Below are positions 32,483 through 43,000 of a stretch of DNA of 64,000 nt, piece by piece (within the stretch, counting starts at the first letter, position 1; every line of letters begins with the position of its first letter). Source of the DNA: Pleurostoma richardsiae (Eukaryota; Ascomycota; Sordariomycetes; Calosphaeriales; Pleurostomataceae); NCBI GenBank assembly GCA_030052745.1, contig JANBVO010000021.1, forward strand, positions 558,001-622,000, read 5' to 3'. Below the pieces are notes generated by a model. It was not told the origin of the DNA and made no database searches. It saw only the letters and a list, made by a program, of their open reading frames with translations. The position numbers and the translations under genes were made by a program.

Positions 32483-33383
32483 CTATCTTCCACTCGAACT
32501 GCCCGCAGACCCGGGATCATAGTCGTAACCGTAGTACGCAAGAGGAGATTGCGCGTCGAAATATTTGTCGTCGCCCGTGCTGCCAGTGTCCTGTCCGTCG
32601 TAGCTCGCCGCTTGATCGTAGTCGAGCCCGCTGCCGTAGGGTGGAGAATAGTACTGGAGGCTATCGTCCACTGGAAGCATCCCGTCCGACTCCCTGCGGC
32701 TTCCTCGCTGGCTGCTGCGCTGGCTGCTCGCGGCGTTGTGTCCCCGGGCTACCACATGCTGGATGTTCATCCCGCCCCAAGGAAGCCCGGATAGGTCCTC
32801 CCCTGCTGCCAGCTCATCGGGCTCAGGGACTCGGTAGGCGCTGCCAGCGTGCTGCTGGTTTCGTGCCTCGCGCTCCGCGCGTTCTTTGTGATCCCGTGCC
32901 TTTTCGCCTGTCGTTTGCCGGTTAGCCTTTCCGTGCTGCATGTAATTAAAGAGGAGGGAAACTGGGCAGGAGAAGGCCAAGCGTACGAAACTTCCGCTGC
33001 GCAATTCGGTTCTGAATGCGCCGCCTCTCCTCCGGCTCGGTCACTTCTGACCAGTCGTCGCTGAGTTTGGTCTTCGAAGACTTCGATGAGCTCTGCTTCT
33101 TGGAGCTGGAACTAGACGTGGAGTTGTGTTTGGAAGATCTTGTGGACATGCTGTATAGTTCCTTCTCCGTTTCTGAGCCTGAGTGGGATGTTGATCTCCC
33201 GGCCCCTCTATCCCCGGGTGCCGGAACAGTTGCTGAAAGAGTAGGCGATCCTGACTGACGCGGAGTATTTGAGTCCTCGTCTTCCTCCTCGTACTCTTCG
33301 CTCGGCTGTTCGGCCTCGAGAGGTAGCGTCGGTGTGAAATTGAATCCTTCGGCTTTGTCTTCACGAGCTTGTTGTGAGGACAT
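32483..33383 (-). CDS. bZIP-like transcription factor without an evident leucine zipper
   Basis: Two exons, 32987-33383 and 32483-32907, encode 273 aa. Residues 1-110 are acidic then Ser/Lys-rich. The basic region is ERRRIQNRIAQRKF joined across the 79-bp intron (GTACGC...CGACAG) to R133-EKARDHKERAEREARN. It contains the bZIP invariants Asn125 and, eight residues later, Arg133, whose codon is split by the intron. The following 20 residues carry no heptad leucines, so a normal zipper is missing or very short. The C-terminal half is Gly/Ser/Tyr/Asp-rich (SPPYGSGLDYDQAAS). I recognise the basic region as bZIP-type, but cannot assign a named regulator. The 5.3-kb upstream gap may include a long 5' leader, common for fungal regulators. 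Confidence 0.82.
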
Positions 33384-35348
33384 GTAACGGAAAGGTTACG
33401 TCGACTAGAGCTCACACCTTTCGTGTACCTTCCTCAGCCTACCTTTCGTCTGTGTTGTCTCCCACACTTGGCACTTGTATGAACAGAGCCAGAAGCCAGC
33501 AAGTTGCGCCGATATTTAATGAGGAATGCAAAGGGAACGTCTACAAATACTCCAACATGCGGCAGCCTTGTTATCTGCATGCAAGACGGTAGCAAGAAAA
33601 CTAAATTGCTAGACAAGGCTTCCTGGAGAGAATGTCGCTATAAAGTGTTGTTATATAACAACGGGGCCGTCGTCGCAAGCGGACTAGGGGGGAGAGATGG
33701 TTCGTAAGTAGACGGTCTACATCGGGAGATATGACGCGAAACTGCTGGTCAGGAATCCGAGAAGACGGACAAGACCGAAGCACAAGAGATGCGTCAATGG
33801 ATGACTGCCTCGAGGTGACGCGACGGAGGCTGATATTGGAGGGATTCCAGTGCAGGGTGGTCACTTGAGGAGCATGGTTCATGGTGCAACGGTCGGCAGG
33901 GGCGGCGTGGGACTCGGCTGCCAACGTCCATCAAGAAGGGGGGGGGGAAGGGACACGGAAACGATGACGATGACTGGGGGGTGTGAGAACTATCCCGCCC
34001 GGCTGGAGCAGGATGGGGGTTAGTCAAGAGGATCAAGTGTAGGGAGAGATTGGCTCGACGGTAGAGACACCTTGCCAGAAAGGACTCTGCAGTGGATGCC
34101 TGAGAGCAAGGCATATCCGTCAAGGCAGCAAGCACGCGCTCGCATGCAACGTCAAAAGAAACGTATTACAGCACGCAAAAGGCGGACAGGGTAGCCCTGC
34201 CCCAGTCTGGTCCAGCGGACGCTTGCGAGTGTCATCAACCCGGTACGGTGTCTGGGCGAATCCGGGTGGGAAGGATTAGACCCTGCCCGCCGGTGACAAA
34301 GCTGAAGGACCCGCCGCGTAGGGCAATGCGAAATACGACGCCCAATGCGGGAAAGTGTCGTGTTTAAAAATATCCTTTGTACTCTTTCTTTGCTTTCTTC
34401 TTCCCCTCTAATCCACCCACTTGGCTGGCGGAGACAGTGACAATGGGAGAGGGACGAGATAATTGAAGGGTCTAGTGTGTCAAGACAAGAGTCCGTGGAT
34501 GGCTGGCCGAAGACATGACAATGTGACGATAAGAAAGCCGATCTCCAGTCAAAGAGCCTACCCCTAAGATTCTGGGATTGCTACGGCTAGGAGGCTAGGG
34601 GTGGAGGGAACAGGTCCTGGACTGGGTTTGGTATGGCACTAGAACGCTACGTCCGCCGGCGGCGGCGATCTGATGCTCGTGGCTCCTCTTCCAGGGAGGG
34701 TCCTTGCATCACTGGGGATAATGATGGCACCCTAGTCCTTCGAACTCGCGCCGGTCCATTGGATTCGAGCTATCGCGCTGGTGGCCAGCTCGCTTCCCTC
34801 GAGACTTCTAGACGATTTGAAGTTCGGAGTGATTCACACACCCAGATGCTTGGCTGCAGAAGAGCTGCCCTACCACAACGCCATGACCCAAGGCGCTGTC
34901 GGGTTCCTCTTGATAATAGGTGCGGCCGTTGGCGGAGATGCAAATTCCATGAGGCTGTGGGATCGTGCTGCCAGCGTGCCCTTGCTGCATGGTATAGTCG
35001 ACGCGAAGAGCTGGTACCCCTCGTGAACCTAGTCGTTCCATAGTGAGAACGAGGAAGTGTTCTGGATCAATTGCAGTTATCCATCCAGATCGCCATATTC
35101 ACACTGATAGCAGGCAGTTCCCGGGCCGATAACTTGTGTGAAAGCATGCCTTGCAAGTCGTATCAAAGTGCACGCAGCTCCATGTCTACGCGTCCGGAGT
35201 CGATGTCATTCTGCCTCCCGCAATCCATGATCTCCAGGCGCTGCTAGGATGTTGCGGCACCTATAAGACAAGAAGGCGGAACTGCATGAGAATAAGCTTA
35301 ATACCTTACTTTTGCCGCGCCACCCCCGGACGTGTGGATAAGGTAGTA

Positions 35349-35945
35349 TCATCGCCGTTGGGCGCGCACGCCCTTCAGATTGCACACTAGTAGGAATGCT
35401 CTGCCGGAGTCCAACCTCCCATACTCGATTGTGCCTCCTGCTGAATTCGGTTTACCGTATGGGGCGCTCGTTGAAACAAGATAGATTGAGCTGAGCGACA
35501 TCGCCAATAGAGCGGCGGAGACGTAGACCGGCAACCCCAGCTGTTCCCGAATTAGACTTCGCAAGATGAGCCCATCTTTCGGTTTAGCGGCCAGGATCGG
35601 CATCACCAATCTCATCTCGTACATACTTGGCGTTGTAGACTTTCTGCGCGTGCGGGGAACAGAAGGCTCTCCATCTGGTGCAACTGGGACGGGTCTCGTG
35701 CGACACACACCACTCCAACATTGCAGGCCGCCCTTGGCAGGAGTCACATCAGATGGCGGTGGCTGGCTCTCCCGTCGTCGACATGCATCGCAATGCACAA
35801 CTATGCTGCTAAATATTTCTTGACGATGGATTGGTGGAGACGAGGCGTCAGAGTCCCCGAGCATGCTGTACGACCCATTGGGCACAGCTCGCAGATGGCT
35901 TGAACCGGTTGTCGAGGCAGAAAAGGCGTGCCGGGTCTGTGACAT
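35349..35945 (-). CDS. Hypothetical protein with one predicted membrane span (weak)
   Basis: Open ATG frame of 198 aa with no family match. It contains a CDACRRR motif and a second Cys pair (CWSGVC) about 25 residues later, basic Arg-rich segments, and one likely membrane helix near residues 146-167 (LPVYVSAALLAMSLSSIYLV). The frame length is longer than expected by chance, but codon use is only moderately coding-like and no intron was needed. It may be a lineage-specific gene, an exon of a larger gene, or non-coding. Confidence 0.3.
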   Translation of the reverse strand: MSQTRHAFSASTTGSSHLRAVPNGSYSMLGDSDASSPPIHRQEIFSSIVVHCDACRRRESQPPPSDVTPAKGGLQCWSGVCRTRPVPVAPDGEPSVPRTRRKSTTPSMYEMRLVMPILAAKPKDGLILRSLIREQLGLPVYVSAALLAMSLSSIYLVSTSAPYGKPNSAGGTIEYGRLDSGRAFLLVCNLKGVRAQRR

Positions 35946-36437
35946 TGACTCTCACAGGAATCCTGGACAGGCGGTGTGGGCAACTAACGGTCGTTTGCCT
36001 GTCTTTAACCTTGCAACCTTATCGCCCGCGATCAGGCAGCCATCGCACTTGGAACATTGCCTCGTCGTCCAAGGCATCGTGGGAAGACGCCACTCAACCG
36101 CGATCATTTTGTTCTGCCCTGACGCACTTGGTTTCGTAGAGGTCATCGTGACAACCTACGTGGACCATGGGGACCTCGTCAGCTGTTGACGATTGATCGC
36201 CCGACCGTTATGCCGATACTCACTGGTCGAGTGATTCGCAACTGTCCCTAGGTTACGGCTGAAAGGCCCCTGCTTCAGGGTGGCATTCTTGGACTTTGAC
36301 TGGTTACCGAGGCAGACCCGGGAGCAGTACCCGGACCGCCATTTGGGGGCCGAGGTGCTAAGAATAACGGGACACCTCCTGAAAGACCGGACGGGACATC
36401 CGAGCACTTATGGTCTGGCGTCCAATCACCGGGATGC

Positions 36438-36769
36438 CTAGAGGCCAAGAACATCCAGTGGTTCAACATCGGGAGACACATATGTGTTTGGCTTTGCTGG
36501 TTTGCTCTCGGCAGTCAACTAAAGAGGGGGTGTTGATCCCGCCTGTGGTCCTTCGTGACAGATCCTACTAGCCACCTTCCCTCTGGGTCGTAGTCGTAGT
36601 CGATGGGACATCTCGCCGGCGAACGACCGTCGACCTTTACAAACAGCTGGGATGGCTTTTGGTGCAGAACGCCTGGCGTCCCCAGAATCTCCTGGCCACC
36701 GATATTCCGAGACGCGGGGAACAGAAAGAAGCCTGAGTCGAGCCAAGGAGAACTATAATTAGCCATCAT
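36438..36769 (-). CDS. Hypothetical small two-exon protein (weak)
   Basis: Candidate exons 36569-36769 and 36438-36518 give 93 aa. The 50-bp intron has a GTAGGA donor, a GATCAAC branch-like site and a pyrimidine tract before TTTAG. The product begins MMANYSSPWLDSGFFLFP and has DYDYDPEGRWL at the splice, then a Pro-rich acidic tail. The open frame also extends 23 codons upstream of the ATG, which suggests an additional upstream exon. No family is recognised; similar coding-like stretches continue on the same strand up to about 37.0 kb without a clean model. Confidence 0.28.
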
Positions 36770-38211
36770 AAAATCGTTGCAAGGACCGGGGCTGCTGCTA
36801 AAGGTACAGGAGTCTTGAGTGGAGACTTCACCAAGCAGTCAATACCTCCAAACGTTTCTCCACAATCGCGCGCCCTTCATGTGTGGCCATCAAGCTGACG
36901 ATTTCCAGCACCCGGCATGATCGGCCAGCCCAGACTGGCCGAAGCAGGCCCAGGTCGGTCTGGCGTACGACATCGTACGGGTCGTCGCCGGAGTGGAAGG
37001 AGATTAGGAAGCAGGTACGTCACAGCGAGGGCATCCTAGGCATCATAAACCACAATTGGACTTCCAGATGGCGCACGGTTGAGCAGTTTCCCCCAACTAG
37101 AGGAAAGATGAGATAGAAATCGAGCCTCTGCAAGAGGCTGTGACTCATTGTGCAGATCACTGGGCCTGGAAAACGAGGCTTTGAGTCACCCGGTGATGGG
37201 ATCCCGCTGCCATGCAGCAGCGCTTGGCGCCATTTGCATCCTTCGAACCTTAAACAAAATAATGAGGATCAATCGAGAGGGGGCTGCCCAGCTGAACCGG
37301 TGCTCGTGTCGGAAGACGCTTTCCGACTTGCGGAGGTGGCTGAATGACGGGCTTCTTGGAGACGGCGATCAAGACCTCCGCCAAAGGTCACGGAAAGGTG
37401 AAGGGGGTGCGGGAGAGACGCTGGTGTGGGATGACTCGAAGGTGCAGCTCGGCGGCGTGGCATTTGCTTGATCGCGGAAACCGAAGATTGTTGTTCGGAA
37501 ATCCGAGGCCTTCATACCGTCAATGTCCAGCAAAGGATGGAAACCATGCTCTAAAGGAAGTGAAGCTCTTCTACTTTGTAGGAAATCCCACGTTGGGACT
37601 CGGTTGTGCTTGCCCGCAGCCCCACCGGAAAGGCGAGGCACTTCAAGACTGTCGCGTCATGTGCACTCGGCAAGTCGACCTTTCGGGCGAGCACCTTCGC
37701 CGGCTGCGATAACACCCAGTGACTCTCAAGGCCTCGAGCTTCTTCTGTTCGTCTAATTTGACTTCAGACGGAGCATCTCTCAGCATCGTCGACGATTATT
37801 ATTAGACTCTCCTCAAGAGTGTAAGTAGGCGGACTTTGAGAAGTATGGCCTCTTGGTAACCAAGCGGGTGCTGTGCACCAGATAGCCTCGCTCTGCCTCC
37901 AGCGCCGGCCTCCTGATGGCTTCCTGTCTTATGTCCTGTTGTCCCAGCCTTCCGGAAGAGACAGTGTCCGTCCGGAGCGATGTAGGCAAAACCAGTAGAA
38001 GCGCCTACAGCCAGCCACGGCTCTCCTCTCGGAAGGGCCGCTTAGGCAAACTTTTTAGCTGACACATGTCCGAACGAGTACCCATATGGGGCTCCAACTG
38101 CAGCAAGAGTGCCATCACGACAGCGTCGCACATGATGAGGCCTGTGTGGACGTCGAAATAAGCTCTTCCAAGTTGAAACGATGATCCCTCTCCATGCCTC
38201 GGCTGTTTCTT

Positions 38212-38229
38212 TACGGAGCACACTCCGTA
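38212..38229. repeat. Perfect short inverted repeat TACGGAG / CTCCGTA
   Basis: Seven-base arms separated by CACA. It is a palindromic form of the motif seen singly at many other intergenic sites in this window. Confidence 0.8.
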
Positions 38230-38724
38230 CTGCGCTCTGCTTAGGTCAGGTTAATATCCGTCTTTCGGATTTAAGATAATTTAGACCGCTATCTCGGCAT
38301 TGGGCCTCCTGGAACATGAGTATGACCCTTTTTTTGTAGCGTTTTCCAGTGCGCGCCAGCCGACTGTGGGGGAAGATGGTATAGGACTCTAAATCTCTCT
38401 GAAGAAGAGACGGGTGCCGTCGTAAAAGTACTATGAAAAGCTGGCTAAGCATTAGGAGAACTCCTCCCAAGAGGTCTGCTACTAACAGTTATCCGACTTC
38501 CGATTTGACGAATCTCTGGTGAGGAACGGACATAATACTGCTAGAACGTTTCCCTTCCATAATTCTTCCCGCGGCGTCAATGCAGAGACAGGCTAGATGA
38601 GCCGAATTAAGGCATAATTCGTACACGAGAGCAAATATGGAGCTCAAACGTAGTAATGTACATCTTGCTTTACAATACACGGGCCTTCTCAAACACCTGA
38701 ACTAGGTGTACTGTATGAGTATGC

Positions 38725-39417
38725 CTAATAGAACCCCATCTTTTCCCTCTGAGCTCTCCGCTCGGCAGCATTCCTCTTGAAGCGGACCTCTGCCCGTCGT
38801 CGCTCGCCGCCGTCGACCTTGTGCCCTCTCCGGTCTTCCCACATGCCTTCAGTGACGGCAACTCGCGCAGCTTTCCCACCCTTCAATGGCAGAGCGTATG
38901 GTCCAGCGACGTTGTGACCATGGCGTACGTGGTATCCCTGAACTTTGATGCGCTCTTCCGCCGGAACTTCTTCAACATCCTTGCCCAGAGGTACGTTCAC
39001 CACATGTTTCGCCTGGTGTCCTCGGGGATCGACGGGCCCCTCCTCGATCTTGAGCTCGGCGACGCCGTTCTCGACGTGTTTTAAGTCGCCTCCAACCCCA
39101 AATTTCCCCAATCTATACCTATCCCTCCACCTCATTAGGTATTTCCGCGTCCGAGGCGGTTCTATACCTAGCTCCTTCAACTGATTTGACGTCAAGGTGA
39201 AGAGAGCCTCCCATGTCGGAAACTTGGTGGCATGCTGTCCCAGGCCGCGACCGATGAGCGTCAAAAACGTCTGGACATCGGGTACGAACGGTATGGGCGA
39301 CGGTATCTCAGGAGAGCTTGTCGATTTGTGAGTCCACCTCGTTTGGAACGGCCGGATTGTGGTGCCGCTGGGCCGGAGCAAGGAGCTCAGTGCCGTCTGA
39401 AATCGTGGGGCTCTCAT
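38725..39417 (-). CDS. FYV4: Mitochondrial small-subunit ribosomal protein mS41 (Fyv4, IGR domain)
   Basis: Intronless 230-aa protein. The first 35 residues (MRAPRFQTALSSLLRPSG, then RPFQTRWTHK) form a mitochondrial presequence. Residues 46-105 carry the IGR motif domain: VQTFLTLIGRGLGQHATKF, then WEALFTLTSNQLKELGI, then RTRKYLMRWRDRYR. This SAM-like fold defines mS41/Fyv4 of the mitochondrial small ribosomal subunit. The C-terminal part (HVVNVPLGKDVEEVP, then a basic ending with AAERRAQREKMGFY) matches the usual fungal extension. In yeast, loss of Fyv4 impairs mitochondrial translation. It ends 1.3 kb before the start of the SNF2/RING gene on the other strand. Confidence 0.92.
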   Translation of the reverse strand: MRAPRFQTALSSLLRPSGTTIRPFQTRWTHKSTSSPEIPSPIPFVPDVQTFLTLIGRGLGQHATKFPTWEALFTLTSNQLKELGIEPPRTRKYLMRWRDRYRLGKFGVGGDLKHVENGVAELKIEEGPVDPRGHQAKHVVNVPLGKDVEEVPAEERIKVQGYHVRHGHNVAGPYALPLKGGKAARVAVTEGMWEDRRGHKVDGGERRRAEVRFKRNAAERRAQREKMGFY

Positions 39418-40037
39418 TTCAAACTACAGAGCCATTAGAGACACGTAAGAGGCAGACGAGGAACGGAGGTCAATTACCTATGAAGCGCCTGCCATAACAC
39501 GTCACCGCAAGTTGTACTCCGTAGTCACCGGCCCGCAGCACATCGAGGTTCGCCAAAAATTACCGTCGAGGGCCCGAGCTCGAGTCCGGGGGATCACGGA
39601 AAGCATTATGTTTTCACCGACACAACTTACGCCCGACGCCACAGAACGCCGATTTCTGAGCCAATGAGATGCGTCGCAAGGTATGTGGCGCAGACAGAAT
39701 TTGCTGTTCTTGCCGTGCTCCGTGCAAGGCTGGCAACGGCGCTTGTCATACGCCACCATCCTAACTAAATCTAAGCCAATCGTGCCCCACTTAGCTCCCG
39801 TCTGCCTGCAGCCTTCTCGCCAGTCATATAACTTGAGCGATCGGGCTGCTCTCTCACCCGTTGTCTTCACAAATTCTGTGTATAAACCGGCTTTGCCTTT
39901 TGAGGCTTCAATGCCATACTCCTCCTTCGTTCTGCGCCGCAGATCATCTATAGAGTTAGCGGGCCAAGAGTTTGGCCACGCGAGGACGCTCTGACGCCTT
40001 ATCAACGAGACCACTCTCATTAAGCCAGAGCCGCAAG
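39418..40037. other. Region between mS41 and the SNF2/RING gene
   Basis: This includes the promoter of mS41 and of the plus-strand SNF2/RING gene, one TACTCCGTA motif at 39515-39523, and the candidate ORF described next. Confidence 0.4.
39502..40020 (-). CDS. Hypothetical ORF head-to-head with the SNF2/RING gene (weak)
   Basis: A 172-codon ATG frame lying within a 223-codon open stretch, unusually long for non-coding DNA here. The middle part looks protein-like: TKEEYGIEASKGKAGLYTEF, then GERAARSLKLYDWREG, then TGAKWGTIGLDL. The last 60 residues are less convincing, so splicing is possible. An acceptor-like GCTAAC...CTATAG lies inside the frame near 39950. No family is recognised. The start would lie only 17 bp from the ATG of the divergent gene. 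Confidence 0.33.
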   Translation of the reverse strand: MRVVSLIRRQSVLAWPNSWPANSIDDLRRRTKEEYGIEASKGKAGLYTEFVKTTGERAARSLKLYDWREGCRQTGAKWGTIGLDLVRMVAYDKRRCQPCTEHGKNSKFCLRHIPCDASHWLRNRRSVASGVSCVGENIMLSVIPRTRARALDGNFWRTSMCCGPVTTEYNLR

Positions 40038-43000
40038 ATGGGTCGAGCCAAGGCGAACACGAGGATGCAGCCAATATTGAGTAGGCGCGCTGAGCCGAGC
40101 CGCGCTGCGCAAAAGAGTACGCCCCTTCATGTACTGGCGTCAGATACACACGGACTGATTTCTTGTTAGACATATTTCTGGACAGTCTGCTGGATTTTCT
40201 GTCCTCTCTTCCTGCGGGAAATGGCGAGCTTCATGAAGTGGGCCTGAACGGTGGGGAGGGCGACGAACGGCCGGCAAAGCGGCTGAGGCTCGCGACCAGC
40301 CCCGAGGCCATCACCATTCTTCGCGATGTGTTAGTTATCGCCAGACCTCACAACAAACCTGCGGATCACGCCTCGTTCCATAGGGAAGACGTTTTGCCCC
40401 ACTTGAAACTGTCACTCGAAAAGGCCGGATACGCCAAGCCTCTGCCACAGCTTATTATATCACCACGGTCCCAGCCTAATGCTGCCGCCAGCGCGGCATT
40501 GCTGGTGAAGCCAGAAGAACTTTCAGAGGCCTTAATTCCGATTTTGGCTTTTGTAGAATCCTGGAGGGACCGTGATGAGGCTGGTGCTGTCTGGACGTCG
40601 GCAGATATTTCCTTTGAGCGGCAGGGCAAAACCGACATTCTAAGAGTCGCCTTTGAAGTACACTGGAACTTGAGCAATGACTTCTCAAGCTATCTGCAAT
40701 GGACTCGAAAACGAAGCCACCATGCTCGTAATAATCTCCTCCGGGTTGCCTTTCCTGACATCTATGCCAACCCCTCCCTAGGAGTAGATGGCTGGTCTCC
40801 TCAGGACTTCTATGAGGCCGCGCACGTTCCTGACGTCGATGACACGGAGATGGATGACATGCGAATTCCTGGCTTGACGTGTGATCTGTACCCTTTCCAA
40901 CGCCGCGCGATCCAATGGCTACTAAAACGCGAGGGCGTGCGCTGGTCTCGGAACAAAGCTGGAGTGGATAAGCTCCAGGCTATTCATGATGTTCCAGACA
41001 AAATGCCGTTGTCCTTTTTCGAAGGTCGAGATGTTGAAGGCCAAATCTGTTACGTGAGCCCGGTGTTTAATGTGGTCACTCGAGATCTCGGCCCGTTCCA
41101 GGCCTCGGAGCAGGCCATTCGAGGTGGCATTCTTGCTGAGGAAATGGGTCTTGGGAAGACCGTTGAAATCATCGGGCTTATTCTCCTCCACACGCGACCG
41201 TTCGAGCCACCAAAGGTATTCGATGCCTACACCGGCGCATCTGTCACACCCACCTCCGGGACCCTCATAGTTGCACCGAACGCTCTAAGAGATCAGTGGG
41301 TGTCCGAAATCCGACGCCACGCTCCAATTCTAAGGGTTAAGTCTTATGCTGGAATCGGCCGGGAACGCTTCCTCGAGCAAGACGAGGAAGCCGCCTTTAT
41401 CAGCGAGCTTGCCACGTATGATGTGGTCGTCACGACCTACAGTGTCCTCGCTGCTGAGCTGAATTTCGCTTTGGTGCCTCCCGATCGAGGTAGGAGAGTG
41501 CCGAGGAAGTATCATCGTGCAAAATCTCCGCTCGTGCAGATCTCCTGGTGGCGAGTCTGTATGGACGAGGCGCAGATGATTGAAAGCGGGGTGTCGAAGG
41601 CCGGCACTGTTGCTCGAATAATACCTCGTATCAATGCTTGGGGAGTCACAGGGACGCCGGTGAGGGATAAGGTTGATGGTAAGTGACGAGTCACAACTGT
41701 TCGGCTTTGGCTGACATATCCGTAAAGATCTTTACGGCCTCCTGGTTTTCTTGCGGCGCGAGCCGTTCGCGTCTGTCAAACCGGTCTGGAAGGCGTTGAT
41801 TGAGTCCAGAAGAGACATATTCCGGCAGCTTTTCAATGAACTCACCCTGCGGCATACGAAGAAGCTGGTGAGGAACGAACTCGCTATACCCAAACAGAAG
41901 CGATATGTGATCACTATGCCCTTCACTGCTATTGAGGAGCAATACTATCAGAGCCTTTTCAAGGAACTAGCGGAAGATTGTGGTCTAGACATCCATGGAG
42001 AGCCGATCGACCCCGACTGGGATCCCGAGGAACCAGCAGTTCAGGAAGCCATGCGAACGGCACTAGATCGTTTGCGCAAGACAGCCTTGCATCCAGAAGT
42101 CGGCGCTCGAAATAGGGAGGCTCTCGGCCATCGAAACGGAGCCATGCGCACTGTTGCAGAGGTACTCGACGCTATGATCGAGCAGAGTGATAGCGCCATG
42201 AGGACCGAGCAGCGGTTATTGCTCTCCCTTCAGCTGAGGAGGGGCCAGTTATTGGAGAACTCTCCTCGAGTCAAGGAAGCCCTAGCAATATGGCACGATG
42301 TTTTGAGCAGCAGCCAAGATATCACATCCGAATGCCGAGCGCAGCTTCAGAGAGAGATTGATTTGGCCAAGTCCGTGGAGCGAGCTGCAGCTGCCAGCTC
42401 ATCCAAACAGGGCCAAGATAGCAGTGACGACGATGTCGAGGAGTGAGTTATTCCCTTCTCTTGGTTTCCCTTCTCTTGGTGGTCTGCTTGCCTATTCCTC
42501 TCCGTGCCTTTATCATCCTCGAAAAAACACTCACATCAAGTAGGGCGATGTCTGCGCGTGTGAAAGAGGCGAGACAAAGACTTAGATATGCTCTCGAGAT
42601 TCAACACAAGGCAACTTTCTTCTGCGCAAATGCGTATTTCCAGATCAAGTCGAACGAAGAGATGACTTCCCCCGGTTCGGACGATTTCAAACGTCTGGAA
42701 GAACAAGAGACAGCATCATACGAAGAAGCCAAGAAGATCCGCAAGGAGCTCCTCCAAGAAGTATGTAGCACTAGATCCGTTGTGCGAGAATCTATCTAAC
42801 CCAGTTCAGAGCCATGGAAAAGCCAGTCTCCTGATGAAGAGGCTATCCGAGACAGCTGCAAATCAGGCCTTTACCGTCATTCCCGAGCTCCGGGGGGTTT
42901 CCAGCCATGGCATCGAGACGCGCCATGTGGTAGATTCACTTGAGGAACTGTGCGAAGTCCTCAACAATCAAGCAAACCAGCTCGATGATTGGCGGGAAGC

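Larger units (their letters stand above)
33384..38724. other. 5.3-kb gene-poor region with only weak candidate genes
   Basis: This is the largest gap. The first kilobase should be the bZIP promoter and leader (a G run near 33938, T-rich blocks near 34370). Candidate minus-strand frames at 35349-35945, 35952-36146 and 36438-36769 are listed or discussed separately. A neat inverted repeat TACGGAG-CACA-CTCCGTA lies at 38212-38229. No transposon coding sequence, terminal repeat or strong AT-rich RIP signature was seen. Confidence 0.4.

Noticed and set aside
34633-35043. 136-codon plus-strand frame and the overlapping minus-strand frame 34808-35041
   Set aside because: The two strands offer equally plausible short products, neither with a family match; not enough evidence to choose either.
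33384-38724. Decayed transposon in the 5.3-kb gap
   Set aside because: No transposase or reverse-transcriptase motif, no terminal repeats and no strong AT shift typical of RIP were visible.
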